Below, in pieces: positions 18,718 to 27,326 of a DNA stretch of 59,343 nt (position 1 is its first letter; each line of letters begins with the position of its first letter). The notes beneath the pieces were generated by a model. That model saw only the letters and a program-made list of their open reading frames with translations, was not told where the DNA came from and did not search any database. This DNA comes from Natrialbaceae archaeon (GTDB taxonomy: Archaea; Halobacteriota; Halobacteria; Halobacteriales; Natrialbaceae), in contig PWMF01000111.1 of the NCBI GenBank assembly GCA_003559215.1, positions 1 through 59,343 of the forward strand, given 5' to 3'. A program made the position numbers and the translations under genes.

Positions 18718-19554
18718 CTAGCTCTCGAGGAACGAGCGCAGCTCCCCGCGGTAGGCCTCGGGTCGGTCCTCGGGCACCCAGTGGTTGGCCTCCTCGAGCC
18801 CGACGCAGTCGGCGTCGTCGATATCGCTCTCGAGGCGCTCGGCGTACTCGATGGGCTGGAACTCGTCCTCGGCGCCCCAGAGCATGAGCGTGCGGGCGGT
18901 CACCTCGGACGGATCGATCTCGGTCGTGTGGCTCGTGTTCGTGCCGATCGCGTTTCGCGAGAGCGATATCATCCCCTTCTCGGAGGCCCACTGGTCGACC
19001 ATCCCCTCGACGAAGGCGTCGTCGGCGTCGTCGCCGTACAGCGTTCCGCGGAACACGGACTCGAGGGTCTCGGTCAGCTCATCGACGCTCATCTCCTCGA
19101 TCGTCGACGGAAGGCCGAGATCGACGATCGTCTCGATCGGCCAGGAGTCGTAGCAGACGGCGTTCGAGAGCACGAGCTCGTCGACCGCGTCGGGTTCGTG
19201 AACGGCGTATCGCAGGCCGACCCCGCCGCCGAGGTCGTGACCGACGAACGACACCGAGTCGAGCTCTAACTGCTCGAACAGGTCGGCGACCGCCTGCTCC
19301 TGGGCCCGGATCGAGCGATCGAACCGGTCGTCCATCGTCGACTCTCCGTAGCCGACCATGTCGGGGACGATCGCGCGGTAGTCGTCGGTGAACTCGGGTG
19401 CAACCTGCCGCCAGAGGTACGACGACGTCGGGATCCCGTGGAGGAAGACCAGGGGCTGTCCCTCGCCCTCGTCGGCGTACGCCATCTCGAGGTCGTGGCC
19501 GTCGACGGTCACCGTCGTCGAGTCGAGTCGGTCGGTCCACTCGTCGTGTCTCAT
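18718..19554 (-). CDS. alpha/beta hydrolase of the haloalkane-dehalogenase/epoxide-hydrolase type
   Basis: The 278-residue protein starts MRHDEWTDRLDS. The oxyanion motif is FLHGIPTSSYLW and the nucleophile is Asp107 in FVGHDLGGG. Asp rather than Ser groups it with haloalkane and fluoroacetate dehalogenases and epoxide hydrolases. The acid residue is probably in LWGAEDEFQP and the His is in EANHWVPEDRPE. The frame continues to 19653, but the Arg-rich extra residues are not family-like. It ends FLES, as does the hydrolase at the left edge of the window, which suggests the two are related. The natural substrate is unknown. Confidence 0.88.
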   Translation of the reverse strand: MRHDEWTDRLDSTTVTVDGHDLEMAYADEGEGQPLVFLHGIPTSSYLWRQVAPEFTDDYRAIVPDMVGYGESTMDDRFDRSIRAQEQAVADLFEQLELDSVSFVGHDLGGGVGLRYAVHEPDAVDELVLSNAVCYDSWPIETIVDLGLPSTIEEMSVDELTETLESVFRGTLYGDDADDAFVEGMVDQWASEKGMISLSRNAIGTNTSHTTEIDPSEVTARTLMLWGAEDEFQPIEYAERLESDIDDADCVGLEEANHWVPEDRPEAYRGELRSFLES

Positions 19555-19659
19555 AGGTACCGTTCCGTCCGACAGCCCGATAGGAGTTGGCCCTGTCCCG
19601 ATCCGGGACCGCGAGGCGACCGAGAAACGCTTAGGAACGTCGGGGCCACACACACGGTC

Positions 19660-19887
19660 GTGAGCGAAAATCGCGTCGTTCAGGGACGAATGGTCACGGC
19701 GAAGAAACTCGCGGAACTCATCGAGGACGACTCCGTTATGGAAGCCGAGGCGATCGAGGAGGCCGACAGGGAGTGTCCCGACTGCGGCGGGGACGTCCTC
19801 GAGGTCGGCTACATGCCCTCGGTCACGGAGTTCGTCACGGGGCAGAAATGCCAGGACTGCGACTGGAGCGAGACGGATCGGGACTGA
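19660..19887 (+). CDS. DUF5795-type small zinc-ribbon protein
   Basis: The 75-residue product has two CxxC pairs, CPDCGGD and CQDCDWSE, typical of a zinc ribbon. Between them lies GYMPSVTEFVTG. The start is taken at GTG 19660 (reading MSENRVVQGRMV), because the haloarchaeal DUF5795 family begins this way in my recollection; ATG 19690 is the alternative. An A/T-containing CTTAGG about 27 bases upstream could be the TATA box. The function is unknown. It is cytoplasmic and single-copy looking. Confidence 0.75.
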   Translation: MSENRVVQGRMVTAKKLAELIEDDSVMEAEAIEEADRECPDCGGDVLEVGYMPSVTEFVTGQKCQDCDWSETDRD

Positions 19888-20081
19888 ATCGGCGAGTTTC
19901 GACGGAAACCGCGTACCGAGAGTAGCGACACGGAGCTGTTGGGATTGGGTTCGATGAGAAACGGCGGCAACCGGGCGCCTCGGCGCTCGCTCGAGGCAGT
20001 TTCGCGGACCAAAGCGAGTCGACGGCTACGGTTCGCTCGGCGGGGTCAGAAAAGTTCGAACAGTGATCGGTCGTCTGCGTG

Positions 20082-21674
20082 CTAGTTCTTCGTCTTTTCC
20101 TTCTCGCCCTTCTCGTCCTTTTTGGCCTCGTCTTTTTTGTCCTTCTTTTCGTCTTCCCTCTCGCCGTCGCCATCACCGTCGCCCACGTTGACCGCGCGCG
20201 CCTCGGCCAGCTGGACGTTCTCGTTGGCCTGGTAGTTCAGCTGTTCGGCCGTCGCCTCGCCGCAGTCGGCGGCGAAGGCGATCGCGGTGAACTGCTCGTT
20301 GACGTTCAGCTGGTTGACGAACTGGAGCTGGTCGATCTCGGCGGCGGCAGTCTGCTCGGTGGTGTCGCCGTTCTCGTAGGCCAAGGCCCAGGACTCGTCG
20401 CCGTTCGCGTCGGTGCCGTGGAGCACCGCGGACCCACCGCAGTGGCCGTCCGAGACGTTCAGCGCCTCGGCGGAGGCGACCTGCGCGTTGAAATTGCCCT
20501 GGTAGCTCACCTGGCGGGCCGTCGCGTCGCTCTTTTTCGTCGCGAGCGCGATCGCCGCGTGCTGCAGGCTGATGTTCTCCTGCCCGACGCGCTGGACCTG
20601 CGTGATGTCGGCCGACGCGTCCTGGCCGTTGGCCTGCTTGCTCCCGTCGTCAGTGCGCTTCACCGCGTCCTTTGGGAGTTCGCCAGTCATCTCGGCGCGG
20701 TCGATGACGTCACTGGTGTACATCCTGTCGAAGTTGATCGCCGTCGCCTCGGCGACCTGCTCGTTCAGGTTGAGCTGTGAGCTCAGCTGGTAGGCCTCCG
20801 CCTTGCTGCACTTGCCGACGGCGATCGCGATCGCGACGCCCTGCTCGCTGACGTTGAGCTGGTTGACCTCCTGAGCCTGGTCGACCGATGCCTCGGCGTC
20901 CTGGTCGCCAGCCTCGCCGATGTTGGCCGCGACGGCCTCGGCGTGCTGGTAGTTCTCGTTTGCCTGCCAGCTCTGCTGGTAGGACTGGGCGCAGCTTCCA
21001 TCCTCCGCGACCGCGAGCGAGGCGCTCTGACTGCTATAATTGAACTGGTCGACGGTCTGTTCCTGCTCGATCGTCGCGGTGGCTGACTGGTCGCTCTCGT
21101 AGCTGTCCTCCCTGGCGACCCAGCCGGAGAACTTCCGGCAGCCGGTCTCCTCGGCGAACACGATGTACGCGCGTTCGGGCTCGTAGAACGTCTCCTCTCG
21201 CGTCTTCTCCTCGACGTTGAGCGAGTCTGCGTACCCCTCCTGAACGTTGACGTTGTCCTGCTCGGTCTCCTGAACTGCCGTTGCGTTCCCGCCGTCGATG
21301 CCGATACTGATGGCGTTGCCCTGCTGAGTGACGTTGAGCTGGGAGACGTCCTGGTACTGCACGACGTTCGCGAACGACTCCTGTGCCTGCCCGTTGATCT
21401 GTTCACGGTGGTCGTCGATCCACTTGCCGAGCCCCTTTTCGTCGGTGTCGGCGCCGAAGACCAGGTACAGCTCGTCGCCGTTCAGATCGTGGGTCTCGGG
21501 CTCCTCGTCTTTCTCGTCCTTCTTCCCGTCGTCGTTCTTCTTGTCCTTTTCCGAGCCCGCCTGCGTGGACGTCGTCGCGACCGACAGCAACCCGGCGCCA
21601 GCGCCGCTGGCCGCAAGTCCTCGGAGGTATCCACGTCGCTTCATCGTTCCGCGGTTCGTGTCTTTCTCTGCCAT
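20082..21674 (-). CDS. Tat-exported, five-repeat Gln/Asn-rich protein, curlin-like
   Basis: This 530-residue protein has a twin-arginine leader (MKRRGYLRGLAASGAGAGLL, residues 11-30), a Lys/Asp/Glu-rich linker (41-62) and five repeats of about 56 residues at 97-154, 197-252, 259-314, 352-407 and 441-497. Each follows A-x-A-x-I-x-Q-x-Q-x-V-x-Q-L-N-V-x-x-Q, then AIAxA, then YQxNxNxQxAEAxAxNV. Evenly spaced Gln and Asn with small residues recall the curlin (CsgA/CsgB) repeat and suggest a stacked beta-solenoid or amyloid-forming surface protein. Two related segments, ELYLVFGADTD (68-78) and RAYIVFAEETG (168-178), precede repeats 1 and 2. The last 25 residues are Lys/Asp/Glu-rich. No known Csg export partner is nearby. 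Confidence 0.8.
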   Translation of the reverse strand: MAEKDTNRGTMKRRGYLRGLAASGAGAGLLSVATTSTQAGSEKDKKNDDGKKDEKDEEPETHDLNGDELYLVFGADTDEKGLGKWIDDHREQINGQAQESFANVVQYQDVSQLNVTQQGNAISIGIDGGNATAVQETEQDNVNVQEGYADSLNVEEKTREETFYEPERAYIVFAEETGCRKFSGWVAREDSYESDQSATATIEQEQTVDQFNYSSQSASLAVAEDGSCAQSYQQSWQANENYQHAEAVAANIGEAGDQDAEASVDQAQEVNQLNVSEQGVAIAIAVGKCSKAEAYQLSSQLNLNEQVAEATAINFDRMYTSDVIDRAEMTGELPKDAVKRTDDGSKQANGQDASADITQVQRVGQENISLQHAAIALATKKSDATARQVSYQGNFNAQVASAEALNVSDGHCGGSAVLHGTDANGDESWALAYENGDTTEQTAAAEIDQLQFVNQLNVNEQFTAIAFAADCGEATAEQLNYQANENVQLAEARAVNVGDGDGDGEREDEKKDKKDEAKKDEKGEKEKTKN

Positions 21675-21996
21675 AGTGCACTCCGACCTACGAGAATTTC
21701 CTACTCTGTAATTGACCGACTTATAGAAAGAATCGAGCGTCTACCCGCCGTTTGCAGCGTCGCAATCGACCCCCCGGGGCGACAGGCTACGGATAATTAT
21801 ATCGCGACCGAGGGAAGAACGCGGCTTCCGTCTCGCATCGAATCCGGAGGGGTTCGAACCGCGACCGCTTGCGGGTCAACCGCGGACGGACCAGGACCCG
21901 AGTCCATCCGTCCTCGATTCGCTCAGGCGTCGAACGGATCCGTCACCGGATCTTCCAGTCGAAAGGAATAATAGCCGCTGCTAGCTGTCAACAGAC
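21675..21996. other. 322-base intergenic region with divergent promoters
   Basis: AATAATAG at about 21967-21974 lies 27 bases before ATG 21997 and is the likely TATA box of the GlmU-like gene. TTATAG near 21721-21726, read on the minus strand as CTATAA, is the best candidate for the repeat-protein gene and would leave a leader of about 20 bases. The rest shows no gene. Confidence 0.45.
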
Positions 21997-23166
21997 ATGG
22001 GATACTCCGCAGTGGTGCTCGCGGCAGGGGAAGGGAAACGCCTTCGGCCGCTGACCACCCACCGGCCGAAGCCGATGCTTCCGGCGGCGACGAAACCGAT
22101 CCTCGAGCACGTCTTCGACGCGCTGATCGACGCCGGCGTCACCGATATCACGGTCGTCGTCGGCTACCGTCGGACCCGGGTGCAGTCCGAGTTCGGCCCA
22201 AGCTACCGGAACGTTCCGCTGACCTACGTCACCCAGGACAAGCAACTCGGAAGCGGGCACGCGCTGCTCGCGGCCGAGCCGGCGATCGAGGGCGCGGCGC
22301 TCGTCGTCAACGGCGATCAGCTGATCGACAGCCGGATCATCGAGGACGTCATCGCGGCCCACGACCAGGAGTCGGCGACGGCGACGCTCGGCCTGGTTCG
22401 GCGGGCCGACGTCACACGCTACGGCGGCGTGCTCCTCGAGGACGGCGCGGTCACGGAGATCGTCGAGAACCCGCGGGACGACCGGAGCTACCGGCTCAAC
22501 GCCGGCGTCTACGCATTCGAGCCGTCGATCTTCGATGCGATTCGCCGGAGCGAGCCTCGCGCTGGCGAGCAGTCGCTAGTCGACGGAATCACGACGTTAC
22601 TCGAGGCAGACGAGGTGGTTCGAGGGGTCGTCTCCGAGGGAACCTGGATCGACGCCACCTATCCGTGGGACCTGCTGCGGATCGCCGACGACCTGCTCGA
22701 GAACGGTGAGACGCGCCGGATCGCCGCGAGCGCGTCGATCCACGAGGACGCGACCGTGCTCGAGCCGGTCGTGATCGACGACGACTGCGTCGTGGGACCC
22801 GGCGCGGTCGTCGGGCCGAACGTCTCCCTGGGCGAGAACGTCACCGTCGGGTCGAACGCGACGGTCGAACGGTCGGTGCTCGACACCGACACACGCGTCG
22901 ACAACGGCGCTGTCCTGCGGGACTGCGTGACCGGGCGGGGCGTCGAGATCGGTCCGAACTCGACGGTCGCCGGCGGCCCGGGCGACGTCGAGATCGGCGA
23001 CCGCATCCACCGGGAGACGATCCTCGGCGCGGTGCTGGCCGATCACGTCCGCGACGACGGCGGGGTGACCTACGAGCCCGGCACGGTCGTCGGCCACAGC
23101 GCCGTCTGTCACGGGGGATCGACGGTCGGCGGGACGATCGTCGCCGACGCGGAGGTGTGGAGCTGA
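21997..23166 (+). CDS. GlmU-like bifunctional sugar-1-phosphate nucleotidyltransferase/acetyltransferase
   Basis: The 389-residue protein has an N-terminal nucleotidyltransferase domain (residues 1-230) with the signature VLAAGEGKRLRPLT, the Lys of HRPKPML and the product-binding VNGDQLID. A left-handed beta-helix (about 245-389) of hexapeptide repeats follows (VVGPGAVVGPNVSLGENVTVG). This is the architecture of archaeal GlmU, which makes UDP-GlcNAc from glucosamine 1-phosphate. Glucose- or mannose-1-phosphate transferases share it. Its stop overlaps the start of glmS (TGATG), which favours an amino-sugar role. Confidence 0.88.
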   Translation: MGYSAVVLAAGEGKRLRPLTTHRPKPMLPAATKPILEHVFDALIDAGVTDITVVVGYRRTRVQSEFGPSYRNVPLTYVTQDKQLGSGHALLAAEPAIEGAALVVNGDQLIDSRIIEDVIAAHDQESATATLGLVRRADVTRYGGVLLEDGAVTEIVENPRDDRSYRLNAGVYAFEPSIFDAIRRSEPRAGEQSLVDGITTLLEADEVVRGVVSEGTWIDATYPWDLLRIADDLLENGETRRIAASASIHEDATVLEPVVIDDDCVVGPGAVVGPNVSLGENVTVGSNATVERSVLDTDTRVDNGAVLRDCVTGRGVEIGPNSTVAGGPGDVEIGDRIHRETILGAVLADHVRDDGGVTYEPGTVVGHSAVCHGGSTVGGTIVADAEVWS

Positions 23167-24965
23167 TGTGTGGAATCATCGGCTACGTCGGTACCGACCG
23201 CTCGGACGCGGCGGACGTCCTGCTTCACGGGCTCTCGCAACTCGAGTACCGGGGATACGACTCGGCCGGCATCGCGCTCGCCGACGGCAAACTCGACGTC
23301 CACAAGCGCCAGGGAGAGCTCTCGGCGCTCGAGAACGCGCTCGCGGGCGTCGAGATCGGAAACCAGACTACCGGGATCGGCCACACCCGCTGGAGCACCC
23401 ACGGGGCGCCGTCGGACCGCAACGCCCATCCCCACACGGACGCCGAGAACCGGGTCGCAGTCGTCCACAACGGGATCATCGAGAACTACCAGGGGCTACG
23501 CGACGAGCTTACCGCCGAGGGCGTCGAGTTCCGCAGCGAGACCGACACGGAGGTCATCCCCCATCTGATCGCCGGCTATCTCGAGGACGGGCTCGATCAC
23601 GAGGCCGCGTTCCGCGCGGCGATCGGCCGGCTCGAGGGGAGCTACGCCGTCGCGGCCGTCTTCGCGGGCTCGGAGACGGTGTACGCCGCGCGCCACGAGT
23701 CGCCGTTAGTACTGGGGATCGCGGACGACGGCACCTACCTCGCCAGCGACGTCCCCGCCTTTATCGAGTTCACCGAGCGGGTCATCTACCTCGAGGACGG
23801 CGAGTTCGCCCGGCTCGAAGGCGACGAGATCTCGGTCACCGACAGCGAGGGGCGGGTCGTCGAGACCTCGATCGAGACGATCGAGTGGGACCCCGAGGAC
23901 GCCGGCAAGAGCGGCTACGACCACTACATGCGAAAGGAGATCAACGAGCAGCCGTCGGCGCTCCGGGAGTGTTTCCGGGGTCGGCTCGACGAGCTCAGCG
24001 GCCGGGTCACCCTGGACGAGTTCGAGGGCGTCGAACTGAACCGACCGGTGACGCTCGTGGCCTGTGGGACCTCCTACCACGCGGCGCTGTTCGCCGCGCA
24101 GCTGTTCCGGGAGTGGGGCGTCCCGGCTCACGCCTACCTGGCCAGTGAGTTCGAGGCCGAGGCGATGCCGATCGACACCGACTCGGTCGTCGTCGGCGTC
24201 ACCCAGAGCGGCGAAACCGCGGATACCTTGCGCGCGCTCCGGGAGGCAAACGCCGCCGGCGCGACGACGGTCGCCGTGACGAACGTCGTCGGCAGCTCGG
24301 CCGCCCGCGAGACAGATCGCGTGCTGTACATTCGGGCCGGGCCGGAGATCAGCGTCGCAGCGACGAAGACGTTCGCCTCTCAGCAGGCCGCGCTGACGAT
24401 GCTCGCGGCATCCCTGAGCGATCACCGCTCCCGGGAGCTCGTCCGCGAGCTGCGGTCGGTTCCCGACCGGATCCAGTCCGTCCTCGACGAGGACGCCGCT
24501 CGCGAGGTTGCCTCGACGTACGCTGACGCCAGCGCCTACTTCTTTATCGGACGGGGGTATCATTACCCCGTCGCCCTCGAGGGCGCACTGAAGATGAAGG
24601 AGATTACGTACAAACACGCCGAGGGCTTCGCGGCCGGCGAGCTCAAACACGGCCCGCTCGCGCTCGTCACCGAACAGACCCCGGTGTTCGCCATCGTCAC
24701 CGGCGACGGCCGGCGCGCGGAGAAGACCATCGGGAACGTCAAGGAGGTCGAGGCGCGGGGGACGCCGGTCGTCGCTATCACCGACGGTCGATCGGAGGTC
24801 GGCCGCTACGCCGACCACGTCCTCGAGGTGCCGCCGGCCGGCGAGATCACGAGCTCGATGGTCGCGAACGTCCAGCTCCAGCGGGTCGCTTACTGGACGG
24901 CTCACGAGCTGGGTCGGTCGATCGACAAACCTCGAAACCTGGCAAAAAGCGTCACAGTGGAGTAG
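23166..24965 (+). CDS. glmS: glutamine-fructose-6-phosphate aminotransferase (isomerising)
   Basis: This enzyme makes glucosamine 6-phosphate from fructose 6-phosphate and glutamine, the entry step to UDP-GlcNAc. The ATG at 23166 gives MCGIIGYVG, so Cys2 is exposed as the N-terminal nucleophile after Met removal; a frame start nine bases earlier would bury it. The 599-residue protein has a class II glutaminase domain (1-220; TRWSTHG, HNGIIENY) and two SIS domains (CGTSYHAALFA near 300 and FFIGRGYHYPVALEGALKMKE near 460), and ends NLAKSVTVE as usual. It is coupled to the GlmU-like gene by a one-base overlap. Confidence 0.96.
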   Translation: MCGIIGYVGTDRSDAADVLLHGLSQLEYRGYDSAGIALADGKLDVHKRQGELSALENALAGVEIGNQTTGIGHTRWSTHGAPSDRNAHPHTDAENRVAVVHNGIIENYQGLRDELTAEGVEFRSETDTEVIPHLIAGYLEDGLDHEAAFRAAIGRLEGSYAVAAVFAGSETVYAARHESPLVLGIADDGTYLASDVPAFIEFTERVIYLEDGEFARLEGDEISVTDSEGRVVETSIETIEWDPEDAGKSGYDHYMRKEINEQPSALRECFRGRLDELSGRVTLDEFEGVELNRPVTLVACGTSYHAALFAAQLFREWGVPAHAYLASEFEAEAMPIDTDSVVVGVTQSGETADTLRALREANAAGATTVAVTNVVGSSAARETDRVLYIRAGPEISVAATKTFASQQAALTMLAASLSDHRSRELVRELRSVPDRIQSVLDEDAAREVASTYADASAYFFIGRGYHYPVALEGALKMKEITYKHAEGFAAGELKHGPLALVTEQTPVFAIVTGDGRRAEKTIGNVKEVEARGTPVVAITDGRSEVGRYADHVLEVPPAGEITSSMVANVQLQRVAYWTAHELGRSIDKPRNLAKSVTVE

Positions 24966-25000
24966 CGGGACCAGTCTCCAATCCACAAAGTATATCTTTC

Positions 25001-25008
25001 TAATATAT
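25001..25008 (+). promoter_or_regulatory. TATA box of the small gene pair
   Basis: TAATATAT is centred 27 bases before ATG 25031 in an A/T-rich island after glmS. It fits a leaderless start for the first small frame. Confidence 0.5.
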
Positions 25009-25030
25009 GGAGTAGCTATAAGGAATCGAG

Positions 25031-25159
25031 ATGAACGCTCGAGTTTGGTGCGGCGCCACGGATCGGGTAGGGGGTCGACGGCAACCTGGAAGGTGGGGTC
25101 GGACGGAGCATCTCTCCGAGAGCGTCGGACCCGGTACTCGATCGAGTGAGGTCGAATGA
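25031..25159 (+). CDS. candidate 42-residue small protein
   Basis: The frame runs from ATG 25031 to TGA 25157-25159. It begins MNARVWCGATDRVGG and is rich in Arg and Gly, unlike the acidic proteins around it. Two facts support it: a TATA box at exactly leaderless distance, and a four-base ATGA overlap with the next small frame. It could instead be a leader whose translation couples to the downstream gene, or a chance frame in a 5' leader. No family is known. Confidence 0.35.
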   Translation: MNARVWCGATDRVGGRRQPGRWGRTEHLSESVGPGTRSSEVE

Positions 25160-25341
25160 CCGTTGTCGTCGCTTTCGTCGACGGCACCCGCAAGGAGTTC
25201 GAGACCGCCGAGGCGCTCGAGTCGGGGTGGCTCAGATGTACGCGTCCGCGAAGCAAGCCGCGGTCGGATCTACCGGGTGAGGAGACGACGAAGTATTATC
25301 GGCTGGAAGCGGTCGACGCCGTCGAGCGGGACTCGACGTGA
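25156..25341 (+). CDS. small hypothetical protein
   Basis: The 61-residue product starts MTVVVAFVDGTRKEFETAEAL and ends YYRLEAVDAVERDST. The two ends read as paired beta strands of a tiny domain, with a basic loop between them (RPRSKPRSD). The start overlaps the preceding small frame (ATGA). No family is recognised. The end-to-end strand pattern and normal codon use make it more convincing than its partner. Confidence 0.5.
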   Translation: MTVVVAFVDGTRKEFETAEALESGWLRCTRPRSKPRSDLPGEETTKYYRLEAVDAVERDST

Positions 25342-25510
25342 GCGTCGACCCGGTCCGTCGACGTCGGATATCGATCACACGGCCGGCCGTGCCCTAACGG
25401 TCGGTCTCCGGCAATTGTATTCCCCGCAGTCACGTCGACCACTTTCACGGAAATAGTTCTGTCGGCCGGTTGAATTTCTTGAGAACGAGACAGAACCGGC
25501 CGGCCCGCGA

Positions 25511-26077
25511 TCAGTTCGAATCCTGCGCCGCGAGGTCGGGAAGGACCCGCTCGAGCAGCGTTCGGATCGCTGCGAGTCCGGGATAGCCGTCCCAGCGCCA
25601 GACGACGAGTGCGACGGCCGCGAAGACGAACTCCGAGAGGAAGTAGGGGTCGCTCAGCGACTCGAGGAAGAGGGCGGTCACCGACGGTGCGCCCGACTCG
25701 TAGCCCTCGACCGGAAGCGCGGGCCACAGCAGGAAGCTCGGATCGGTACCACCCCACAGCGCCGGCAGCGCGTCGACCAGCGTGTGCGAGAGCGCGCCGA
25801 GTCCGAACGCGAACCCGTACTCGGGGCGGCCGTACCGGCGTGCGAGGAGGTAGACGCCGACCGAGACCGGGACCAGAAACAGCAGGGAGTGTGCGAGGGT
25901 TCGGCCGGTCGGGATCACGCCCAGGTACCACGCCAGGGGTTTGTCGATCAGATCGGGAAACTGGGTGCCGACCAGCAGGACGAGGACGGCGACCTCGCCC
26001 GGCGGGCGATCGAATCTGGTTCGGGTCGCGAGCGCGTAACAGAGATAGCCGATAGCTGCGTGTCCGAGCGGCCACAT
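25511..26077 (-). CDS. membrane-bound metal-dependent hydrolase (YdjM/DUF457 type)
   Basis: The 188-residue membrane protein opens MWPLGHAAIGYLCYAL and continues VGTQFPDLIDKPLAW and GRTLAHSLLFLVPVSVG, then LGALSHTLVDALP. The conserved His and Asp residues in these segments (GH, PDLID, AHS, SH..D) are those of the predicted metal site in the family called LexA-binding inner-membrane-associated hydrolases. About five membrane segments are visible. The substrate is unknown. It is a single gene, 46 bases from the permease pair. Confidence 0.85.
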   Translation of the reverse strand: MWPLGHAAIGYLCYALATRTRFDRPPGEVAVLVLLVGTQFPDLIDKPLAWYLGVIPTGRTLAHSLLFLVPVSVGVYLLARRYGRPEYGFAFGLGALSHTLVDALPALWGGTDPSFLLWPALPVEGYESGAPSVTALFLESLSDPYFLSEFVFAAVALVVWRWDGYPGLAAIRTLLERVLPDLAAQDSN

Positions 26078-26123
26078 ACGGTTCGAGCGACGGGGGCGAC
26101 GCCTATAACGGGCCTGATTCGGC

Positions 26124-27326
26124 TCAGGACTCGAGGGCCGCCACCGTCGTCGATCGACTCGCGTGCCAGCCGGTGACGAGCGCGACGAGTATCCCGACGA
26201 CGACCGCGACGGCGAACCCGAGGAGGAACACCTCGAGAGGAGTTCGAACCAGCCGTTCGAAGCCGATGACGGTCGTCGAGAGGCGATTCAGCCCCGCCGC
26301 GAGTACGGGTGTCACGGCGACGCCGATCGCTCCGCCGAGGAGGCCGATGAGCGCGCCCTGGACCCCGATCGTCCCGGCCAGCAGCCGCCGCGAGAGGCCG
26401 AGTGCCCGTAGCGCCGCCAGCGCCTCGCGTTGCTGGTAGGCGACCAGCACGAACAGGTTCGCGGTCAGCGCGACGCCGCCGACGATCGCCAGCCCGACGA
26501 GGGCGACCCCGCTCGCGACGACGAGGTGCTGGTCGCTCACCATCGCGGCGAACTGGTCGTCGGCGGTACGGACATCGTACGTCGGGTACTCCGCCCGAAC
26601 GTCGTCGGCGAACGCCTCGCGGTCGGCGCCGTCCTCGAGGTTAACCGTGACGAACGAGGCACGGCTCGAGCCGGCGGTTCCGGTCATCGACTGGAGCTCC
26701 GGCAGGCGGAGCGTCGCAGTCTCGGTCCCCAGGAACTGCGAGTAGTACGAGCCGACGCCAACGACCGCGTAGGCGTCGACATCGTGGCGGCTGGCGCCGA
26801 CGTAGACGGTGTCGCCGACCCCGACGTCGAACCGATCGGCGGTGGCGGGATCGAGCACGACGACGCTCGAGCGAAGCGGATCGTCCCCGTCGGCGGTCAT
26901 CGCGCCGTCGAACCCGTCACCGTCCTCGAACTCGAAGTGGCCGTGGGTGCCCTCGACGCCGACGCCGGCGATCGGCTCGACTGCGTCGGGGTCGGTGCCG
27001 AGGTAGACGTCGTGCATCGCGACCGTCGAGACGTCGCCGACACCCTCGCGCTCGCGGAGGTCGGTCGCGACGGCCGCCGCGTCGACGACCTCGTTCTCGC
27101 CGCCAGCCGCGGGGCCGCCGGTGATCCAGATGTCCCGGCCAGCGTCGTCGAACTGCTCCTGCCCGGTCTCGACGACCCCGACCCCGAGGCTGGCGAGGAG
27201 GGTCACGGAGAGCACCGCGAGCACGACCCCGCCGACGGCGAGCGCGGTCCGACCCGGGGAGTAGCGAAGCTGGGCAACGCCGAGGCCGACGACGGCGCGG
27301 AGTCGGACGATCGAGGCGCGGCTCAC
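26124..27326 (-). CDS. ABC transporter permease, FtsX/MacB type (second of pair)
   Basis: The 400-residue protein has one N-terminal membrane segment (LAVGGVVLAVLSVTLLASLGVG), a long extracellular domain of about 210 residues, and three C-terminal segments (VALVGLAIVGGVALTANLFVLVAY and two more). This is the FtsX/MacB layout used for mechanotransmission, lipoprotein release or export. QQREALAALRALGLSRRLL is the cytoplasmic loop that contacts an ATPase. It overlaps the preceding permease by four bases. No ATP-binding subunit lies nearby, so the partner must be encoded elsewhere. Confidence 0.88.
   Translation of the reverse strand: MSRASIVRLRAVVGLGVAQLRYSPGRTALAVGGVVLAVLSVTLLASLGVGVVETGQEQFDDAGRDIWITGGPAAGGENEVVDAAAVATDLREREGVGDVSTVAMHDVYLGTDPDAVEPIAGVGVEGTHGHFEFEDGDGFDGAMTADGDDPLRSSVVVLDPATADRFDVGVGDTVYVGASRHDVDAYAVVGVGSYYSQFLGTETATLRLPELQSMTGTAGSSRASFVTVNLEDGADREAFADDVRAEYPTYDVRTADDQFAAMVSDQHLVVASGVALVGLAIVGGVALTANLFVLVAYQQREALAALRALGLSRRLLAGTIGVQGALIGLLGGAIGVAVTPVLAAGLNRLSTTVIGFERLVRTPLEVFLLGFAVAVVVGILVALVTGWHASRSTTVAALES

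Noticed and set aside
20079..20780. Long open frame opposite the curlin-like gene
   Set aside because: It is the mirror of the repetitive gene; its Leu/Val-rich product comes from the complement of Gln/Asn/Glu codons.
21848..21895. GGTTCGAACC followed by a G+C-rich stem as a tRNA T-arm
   Set aside because: No acceptor stem, D-arm or anticodon arm can be laid out around it.
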